Assembly (NCBI GenBank): GCA_963676075.2
Contig: CAXXNZ010000011.1
Coordinates: forward strand, 496,001 to 560,000
DNA: 64,000 nucleotides
Direction: 5' to 3'
From: JAHJQZ01 sp963676075
Lineage (GTDB): Bacteria; Pseudomonadota; Alphaproteobacteria; Rhizobiales; Devosiaceae
Shown here: one piece after another, positions 59,123-64,000 of the stretch
Position numbering within the stretch: position 1 is the stretch's first letter
Layout: each line of letters opens with the position of its first letter
Notes under the pieces: generated by a model
Database searches by the model: none
What the model was told of the DNA's origin: nothing
Seen by the model: only the letters and a program-made list of their open reading frames with translations
Made by a program: the position numbers and the translations under genes

Positions 59123-59974
59123 CTATTTCGCGGCGGGAATGAAATCCGCTTCCGGCAGATCGAACGCCAACCCTAGATACTGCTCCTGCAGAGCCTTCAT
59201 GGTGCCGTCCTGCTTGAGCTTGATCAGCCCGTCATCGAGCGCCTCGAGCAGGGCGTCGTCACCCTTGCGCACACCCCAGGAGATGTAGTCCGTTACGCCG
59301 AGCGAGCCGGCGATTTCGAACTGGCCAGGACGCTCCGCCATCACCTGGGCGAGGACGCTCATGTCGTCGACCAAGAAATCGGCACGCTTGGTGCCGAGCG
59401 CCGTTACGGTCTGTTCGGTGGTTTCGACGCTGAGCGTCTTGATGGCGTCCTTGCCCTCCGCTGTCAGCTTGTCGCTTTCTTCCTGCACCACGCGTTCAGG
59501 TGTACTGGTCTGCTTGACCGCTGCCGTCAGACCGGCAAGGGATGCGGGATCGTCACCATTGACGCGCGTGTCGCCGACGCGGCGCAGCACGCCGTTGACA
59601 GTCTGACTAACGGGAATCGTGTAGGCGATGCGTTCGGCACGTTCCGCCGTAACGTTGAGCGCCGTGGCGGTAAAATCGAAGGACCCGGCGATCAGGCCCG
59701 GAATGATGCCGCTAAAGGCCATGGTCCGATATTCGATCTCAACGCCAAGATCCTTGGCAATGGCCGAGAGCAGCGAGGGATCATAGCCGGTAATGGCGCC
59801 GTCGTCCGTCGTGAATTCATAAGGCGCGAATGTCGGGTCAATGCCCACGATCATTTTGCCACGCGCATTGATGTCGTCCAGCGTATCAGCCGAAGCAACG
59901 CTGCCGAGCGACATCGCAGCGACAACGGATGCGAGAAGAATAGTCTTGAGTCTCCGGGGGGCTTTGGTCGTCAT
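59123..59974 (-). CDS. periplasmic substrate-binding protein, polar amino acid type
   Basis: A 283-residue precursor with a signal peptide (basic start, hydrophobic core, ASAD cleavage near residue 29). The solute-binding domain family 3 pattern is clear: 'RGKMIVGIDPTFAPYEFTTDDGAITGYDPSLLSAIAKDLGV' and 'FTATALNVTAERAERIAYTIPVSQT'. It is the first gene of the operon and is preceded by an AT-rich upstream region likely to hold the promoter. It delivers the ligand to the permeases; the ligand is probably an amino-acid-like or guanidino compound. Confidence 0.93.
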   Translation of the reverse strand: MTTKAPRRLKTILLASVVAAMSLGSVASADTLDDINARGKMIVGIDPTFAPYEFTTDDGAITGYDPSLLSAIAKDLGVEIEYRTMAFSGIIPGLIAGSFDFTATALNVTAERAERIAYTIPVSQTVNGVLRRVGDTRVNGDDPASLAGLTAAVKQTSTPERVVQEESDKLTAEGKDAIKTLSVETTEQTVTALGTKRADFLVDDMSVLAQVMAERPGQFEIAGSLGVTDYISWGVRKGDDALLEALDDGLIKLKQDGTMKALQEQYLGLAFDLPEADFIPAAK

Positions 59975-60707
59975 TTTCCGTTTCCTGTCCAGTTTTGATA
60001 TCCGTCCTGCTGCTGCCTATTGCTTCCGAGAGCGGAATAAAGATTTCGAGTGAAGAACTAGGAGAAATTTCAATTTCATCTCAGTTGTTAAAAAAAGGGG
60101 CGCGCAGCCACCATCTGTCATGCAACAACCATGCCAAACGAAATGACAAGGGACCTCAACGAGTCATCGGGAAATGATGCCGGATGACTGCCCAAAGCTC
60201 GGGCTTGGCGCGGCTATTATGTGAGCAAGCTCTGATTTTTGCCTACTATTTCGGCAGATCCCGTGTTGAGGCGCCTTTCAGGCACGCGACAAGCGCGCCG
60301 CATTCGATTTTTTGCCAATGGAAGGGCGAATGGTAGATTTCGTGTCAGACAATCACTCTAGTAACCATCCGATCTGGGGCGCGATGCTGCACGGCAACAA
60401 TTGGCGCGTTGCGGACCGGCCGCTCTGCGTCACCTATCGGACTCCCCCAGCGTACCTAGGGCTTCGATATGCTCGGCACCTCCGGCCCGGCAGACGGCAT
60501 GCACCTTTAAAAGCATGCAAATGCGAAATCATTTCGTATTTGCTTTCGCGCCTTCTCGTTGGGGAGCCAACCGATTGCTGGTGTCTCCTTACGATTACCT
60601 GGACCATTATTCGCCTCACAACACCTTGAATTTGTGTAGGTTTAGAACGAAATGGTGAGATCAGATGAGCATCCGAATCTCCCAGAATGCTCCTACTAGG
60701 TGCAGGT
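59975..60707. other. AT-richer right arm of the island, no convincing gene
   Basis: The first ~300 bases, upstream of the binding protein gene, are the likely promoter area of the operon. A 105-codon plus-strand frame (60312-60629) has an odd composition (Cys, Trp and Arg rich) and no family match, so I do not call it. No integrase remnant was recognised. Confidence 0.5.
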
Positions 60708-60913
60708 CTAGTCGTCTGGCGCTAGCTCACTCCTGATTATGCAGACCGCGCTCTTGATGTCCCAATTAAGTAAGACGTCGATCGTGGGTCGCTCAGTGGA
60801 GAGCTTCATCTCGCCGAACGCTGCTGTCTGTGACATGCATACGTATCCGGCGGGCTGCGCCGCGCGCGAAACCTGAGTGAATTCAGAGGCTTCGGTCAGA
60901 ACTAGTAGCGGGC
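60708..60913 (-). pseudogene. possible truncated gene ending against attR
   Basis: From the edge of the right attachment repeat a minus-strand frame is open for 68 codons to TAG at 60708. It reads 'VLTEASEFTQVSRAAQPAGY', then 'MSQTAAFGEMKLSTERPT' and 'NWDIKSAVCIIRSELAPDD', which looks like genuine protein. It has no start at the 5' edge (an internal ATG at 60836 would give 42 residues). It could be the C-terminal remnant of a gene cut by recombination. No family recognised. Confidence 0.3.
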
Positions 60914-60914
60914 C

Positions 60915-60972
60915 CCTCCTCCGCTACCATTCAGGTTCTTAGGAACCCCCCCTGAAATCAAGCCCTTACGCG
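60915..60972. repeat. right attachment repeat (attR)
   Basis: It carries a copy of the tRNA 3' end (CCCTCCTCCGCTACCA) plus the flank ending CCCTGAAATCAAGCCC-TTACGC. There is no upstream tRNA body, so it is a duplicated attachment core, not a second tRNA gene. Confidence 0.82.
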
Positions 60973-60991
60973 TAACGCGCCAAAGGACGCT

Positions 60992-61040
60992 TCTGAAGAT
61001 ACCTCCAGCTACATCCGTAGCACCAAGGAGGCTTCAGAAA
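60992..61040. repeat. long imperfect hairpin just outside attR
   Basis: TTCTGAAG with CTTCAGAA and CCTCC with GGAGG form a 13-pair stem with a three-base bulge and a loop of about 20 bases. It lies between attR and the end of the chemoreceptor gene and may terminate transcription, though no clear T run is present. Confidence 0.45.
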
Positions 61041-61150
61041 ATGCTGGATAACGTCCTCCCGCGCATCCACGATTCCCAACCGAACGACCCAAAATCCCGG
61101 AGCACCTCAACCAACCGTCAGAGCGTCCAATGCTTAGGGGCTCGGGCTAC

Positions 61151-63721
61151 TCAGAACTCGGACCAATCGGCGTCGGCCTTGACGGCGGCATTGCCCTTGG
61201 AGAGGTAAGTCTTGGCGGCGCTGACCACCTTTTCCTGAAGCCCCTTGATACCCTTGGCCGGCGCGGGCGAAGCCTTCGGCTTGCCCGTCTCGTTCCCCCT
61301 GCCCGTCTCGGCAAGCGTGAACACGTCGACAATATGGTCAAGTTCACTGGCCTGGGACTCGGTCTGCTCGATCGCGGCGTTCGTCTCTTCGACCAGTGCC
61401 GCGTTGTGCTGGGTCATCTCGTCCATTTGCCTGACGGCCGTGTTGACCTCGTCGATCGAGGAGGCCTGCTCGCGGCTGTCCTTGGCGATCTCTTCCATCT
61501 CCGTCGCATTGGTCCTGACGGCATCGAGGATCGCCGAGAGCTTGTCGGCAGCCTCGGCAACCAGCTTGGTGCCACCGGCAACCTCTTCGCCCGACTGCTC
61601 GATCAAAACCTTGACCTCGGAGGAGGCCTCGGCCGCGCTCTGGGCCAGCCGTCTCACTTCGACCGCGACCACGGCAAAGCCCTTGCCCGCTTCACCGGCC
61701 CGCGCCGCTTCAACCGAAGCGTTCAGCGCCAGAAGGTTGGTCTGGAAGGCGATATCGTCGATCATGCCGATGATGTTGGAGATCTTGGCGCTCGAGGCGG
61801 AGATCCGCTCCATGGCCTGATTGGCCTGACGCATCACCTCGCCACCTTCTTCAGCGGTCCGCGAGGCCACACTGGCCTGCTCGGATGCCGTGCCGGCCTT
61901 CTTGGCATTGTCCATGACGGTGTGCGCCAGCTGCTCCATGGCCGCCGAGGTTTCCTCGATGGTCGCCGCCTGCTTGGTGGTGCGTTCGGACAAATCGTTG
62001 GCGCCCGACAGGATCTCGCCGGTGGCCGTCTTCAGCCCGCGCGAGGTCGACTTGATCTGCCCGACCACTTCGGTCAGGCGATCGGCCACGGCATTGGTGT
62101 TGGCCTTCAGGCGCTCGAAGGCGCCCTCATACTGGCCGGTGACGCGCCGCGTCAGATTGGTTTCGGCCACGGCGGCCAAAACTTCCCCGGTCTCACCGAT
62201 GCCGCGGTCGACGGTCTCGACCAGCGAATTCACAGAACCAGCCAGGGCATTGAGCTCGGCGTCGGGGAACTCAACCTCGACCCGATGGCTGAAATCGCCG
62301 GCAATCGCCGCATCAACCACCTGTCCGAACTCGGTCTGAAGCTCCTTCATCATCTTCGCCCGCTCTTGCTGGCGGCGCTGCTCGGCTTCGACCTCGTCAT
62401 CGGTCATCTGCTTGACCTTTAGAGCGTTCTCGCGGAACACCTCAACCGCAAGTGCTATCTGCCCAACTTCGTCGCCGCGCTCCTGGAAAGGAATAGGAGA
62501 GCTTGTGTCGCCATTGACCAGGCCCTTCATGGCAGCGGTGATCTTCTCAATGGGTTTTGCGATGTTGCGCGCCGCCAGAGCCATGACAAGGCAAGCGAGA
62601 ATCGCAATGGCAATCCCGATGACGGCCTGGACCAATGCCGCAAATGAAGCCTGTTCCGACAGACTGGTATTCAGCTCCGTCACCTGGGCCAACGCGACAT
62701 CACGCGGAATGGAGATTGCAAACGACCAAGGCGCTTCAACAGCACTGAGTCTGATCGGAGAGTACACCTTGATGTTTTCTTGAGCAGGATCGTCAATTGC
62801 AATTGGCTTGGCCGACTTTACGGCCTCCATGCTCTTGCTCCATTCAGCACCGGCTTCCGCCACGCCTTTGCCGAGAAGGCTGGCATCGGCACTGTCGGCG
62901 ATGATCAAGCCGTTATCGCTGATAATAACGACAGAGCCTTTACCGTCGAAGAGCGACTGATTGACGTTCGTCGCCAGTTCCTGAATGAAACCAAGATTGA
63001 TATTTGTCCCGACAATGCCGTGGAATTTTCCATCGATCATGATGGGGACGGAGAAGGTCGCGAGCGTTTCAATCTTGCCTTCTGCCGGATAGGTCAAAGG
63101 ACCGACAATGCGTTCTTTTCCCGTCGCCCGCGGGTCGAGATACCAAACGCCTGTTGCCAAACCGTTCGATCCAAGCGACGTATCTTCCATGCCAGTGAGT
63201 GGCTCAACCTTGAGTTGGCCTTCACCCGCTCTCGTCCAGTACGGCAAAAAGCGGCCCGTCGCGTCAGCGCCGGTATCGTTCCGGTTCTTGAATGCCTCGT
63301 CGTTGCCATCAATCCCATTTGGCTCCCAGGCCGAATAGGCACCATTAAGAGTGGGATTGCGCTCGACAACCTCCTGCATGACAGCGTTCACTTGCTCGCG
63401 CCGCAGCGCCGAAGGCGTTGCGCCGGCCGTGTCGCCAGCCAATACGGAGAACGAGGTTGCCATTTCGCGTGCGGCATCGATGGCCACACGCAACTCGGAG
63501 TTGATTGTACCTGCCTCGGCGGCGGCACGATTAATCAGAATCTCGGTTGTCTGTTCGCGAGCGATTGCGTTCATTTTCGTCGCGGCGAAGTCGTTGGAGC
63601 TATTGGAGAAATAGATTGCGCTACCCGCAAGGGCAACAACCACGCCAATAATACTTAGACCAGCTATCCCAACAACTTTGAATTGTATGTTGTCAAACCG
63701 CTTATATAAAGACATAGCCAT
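61151..63721 (-). CDS. methyl-accepting chemotaxis protein with dCache sensor
   Basis: An 856-residue receptor. TM1 lies at about 17-38, a periplasmic double-Cache domain at about 40-350 ('NPTLNGAYSAWEPNGIDGNDEAFKNRN', 'GVWYLDPRATGKERIVGPLTYPAEGK'), TM2 at about 360-385, then two or more HAMP units and the signalling domain with the hairpin 'IDDIAFQTNLLALNASVEAARAGEAGKGFAVVAVEVRRLAQSAA'. The C-terminus is 'ADWSEF', close to the WEEF-type docking pentapeptide for CheR/CheB. The ATG at 63721 has GAGGG at good distance. The ligand is unknown; dCache receptors of this form often sense amino acids or amines. Confidence 0.93.
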   Translation of the reverse strand: MAMSLYKRFDNIQFKVVGIAGLSIIGVVVALAGSAIYFSNSSNDFAATKMNAIAREQTTEILINRAAAEAGTINSELRVAIDAAREMATSFSVLAGDTAGATPSALRREQVNAVMQEVVERNPTLNGAYSAWEPNGIDGNDEAFKNRNDTGADATGRFLPYWTRAGEGQLKVEPLTGMEDTSLGSNGLATGVWYLDPRATGKERIVGPLTYPAEGKIETLATFSVPIMIDGKFHGIVGTNINLGFIQELATNVNQSLFDGKGSVVIISDNGLIIADSADASLLGKGVAEAGAEWSKSMEAVKSAKPIAIDDPAQENIKVYSPIRLSAVEAPWSFAISIPRDVALAQVTELNTSLSEQASFAALVQAVIGIAIAILACLVMALAARNIAKPIEKITAAMKGLVNGDTSSPIPFQERGDEVGQIALAVEVFRENALKVKQMTDDEVEAEQRRQQERAKMMKELQTEFGQVVDAAIAGDFSHRVEVEFPDAELNALAGSVNSLVETVDRGIGETGEVLAAVAETNLTRRVTGQYEGAFERLKANTNAVADRLTEVVGQIKSTSRGLKTATGEILSGANDLSERTTKQAATIEETSAAMEQLAHTVMDNAKKAGTASEQASVASRTAEEGGEVMRQANQAMERISASSAKISNIIGMIDDIAFQTNLLALNASVEAARAGEAGKGFAVVAVEVRRLAQSAAEASSEVKVLIEQSGEEVAGGTKLVAEAADKLSAILDAVRTNATEMEEIAKDSREQASSIDEVNTAVRQMDEMTQHNAALVEETNAAIEQTESQASELDHIVDVFTLAETGRGNETGKPKASPAPAKGIKGLQEKVVSAAKTYLSKGNAAVKADADWSEF

Positions 63722-64000
63722 GGCTGCGAACCCTCATCATCCGATGTGATTTGAGCAGGGATAAGTCGGCGCAAGGATTGATGCGTCGACATCAAATGAA
63801 GATCCCTACCCACAATTATTCGCGACCCTGTCGAAACGATATCAAAACAATTGTTAACGATTTATTTTAGAAGGAAGTTCACGGAGTAATAAAAATTCAT
63901 ACACCACAGTTAACTTTGGGATGCACTTCCCAGCTTCATGGGCAAATAGCCCTGCCGCGTTTGAAATCTCTGCACAAAATTGAGAGAAATGACGGAGAGC
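63722..64000. promoter_or_regulatory. upstream region of the chemoreceptor gene
   Basis: An AT-rich stretch of 279 bases to the window edge. It should contain the promoter of the chemoreceptor gene; I cannot fix -35/-10 elements with confidence and see no open frame. Confidence 0.35.

Larger units (their letters stand above)
53193..60972. mobile_element. tRNA-Met-integrated genomic island carrying a DUF1989/ABC operon
   Basis: The 3' end of the tRNA and ~40 bases beyond it (53193-53249) recur at 60915-60972, defining a 7.7 kb segment in direct repeats. Inside is a single eight-gene operon flanked by gene-poor arms (862 and about 940 bases) that differ in composition from the core genome. No integrase or transfer gene is visible, so the element looks like a fixed or decayed island, or one mobilised by an integrase elsewhere. 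Confidence 0.75.

Noticed and set aside
60312..60629. A 105-codon frame in the right arm of the island.
   Set aside because: Composition is rich in Cys, Trp and Arg with no recognisable domain; more likely non-coding.
60915..60930. A possible second tRNA gene, because the tRNA 3' end and CCA are present.
   Set aside because: No acceptor 5' strand, D arm or anticodon arm lies upstream; it is only the duplicated attachment core.
61130..62422. A 430-codon plus-strand Gly/Leu/His/Asp-rich frame opposite the chemoreceptor.
   Set aside because: It is the antisense of the coiled-coil signalling domain; the repetitive look comes from the receptor's heptads.
1..64000. Search for a CRISPR array by regular spaced direct repeats.
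   Set aside because: No regularly spaced 25-40-base repeats were seen; all repeats found are palindromic intergenic elements or the attachment pair.

Overview
The window is chromosomal DNA from an alphaproteobacterium, very probably of the order Hyphomicrobiales (Rhizobiales). The markers are a MucR/Ros zinc-finger regulator, a FeuP/FeuQ-type two-component pair with a small periplasmic gene upstream, DUF2336, DUF1491, DUF5330 and DUF6456 proteins, a DnaA-domain-IV-like HTH protein, a PBP1A of rhizobial type, RIME-like intergenic repeats, and a complete gene transfer agent (GTA)-like cluster. The DNA is GC-rich apart from a few AT-richer patches (about 23.0-24.2 kb and 59.97-60.7 kb). I cannot fix the genus from sequence alone.

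Layout. 0-6 kb: the C-terminal part of a SoxA-like flavoprotein, a conserved hypothetical gene, a lipoprotein, and feuN-like/feuP/feuQ, with two RIME-like repeats that each end inside a stop codon. 6.0-25.9 kb: a GTA-like cluster on the minus strand, running from small terminase (25.9 kb) through terminase, portal, protease, capsid, head-tail and tail proteins to the 1286-residue host-specificity protein, a DUF2793 protein and a lysozyme joined in frame to a holin-like segment. The cluster is interrupted by unrelated genes at three places: an alkaline phosphatase, a DoxX-family gene, and a degraded pair in AT-richer DNA. Palindromic repeats lie at several of its joints.

26.2-32.1 kb: fliK, an flhB-like exporter gene, a UPF0260 gene, PBP1A and DUF1214/DUF1254 genes. 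Four consecutive genes here carry about nine single-base frame changes, mostly in short homopolymers, which looks more like consensus error than gene decay. 32.1-41.1 kb: envelope and cell-cycle type housekeeping genes (lipoprotein, DUF2336, DUF1491, peptidoglycan-binding protein, PAS histidine kinase, SufE, DUF6456, DnaA-like HTH, MucR). 41.2-47.2 kb: a seven-gene Mrp Na+/H+ antiporter operon (A to G). 47.3-53.1 kb: msrB, oligopeptidase B, a DUF4386 membrane protein behind a perfect inverted repeat, a frameshifted DUF1801 gene, sodB and a degenerate receiver protein.

53.13-60.97 kb: a tRNA-Met(CAT) whose 3' end, with its flank, is repeated 7.7 kb downstream. This marks a genomic island without a visible integrase. 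Its cargo is one operon: a periplasmic amino-acid-type binding protein, two permeases, an ATPase, three different DUF1989 (urea-carboxylase-associated / carboxyguanidine-deiminase-like) proteins and an RpiR regulator. No carboxylase or allophanate hydrolase is present, so it looks like a self-contained uptake-and-processing system for an unknown, perhaps guanidino- or amidino-type, compound. I regard it as the best candidate for an undescribed system here. 61.1-63.7 kb: a dCache methyl-accepting chemotaxis protein directly beside the island.
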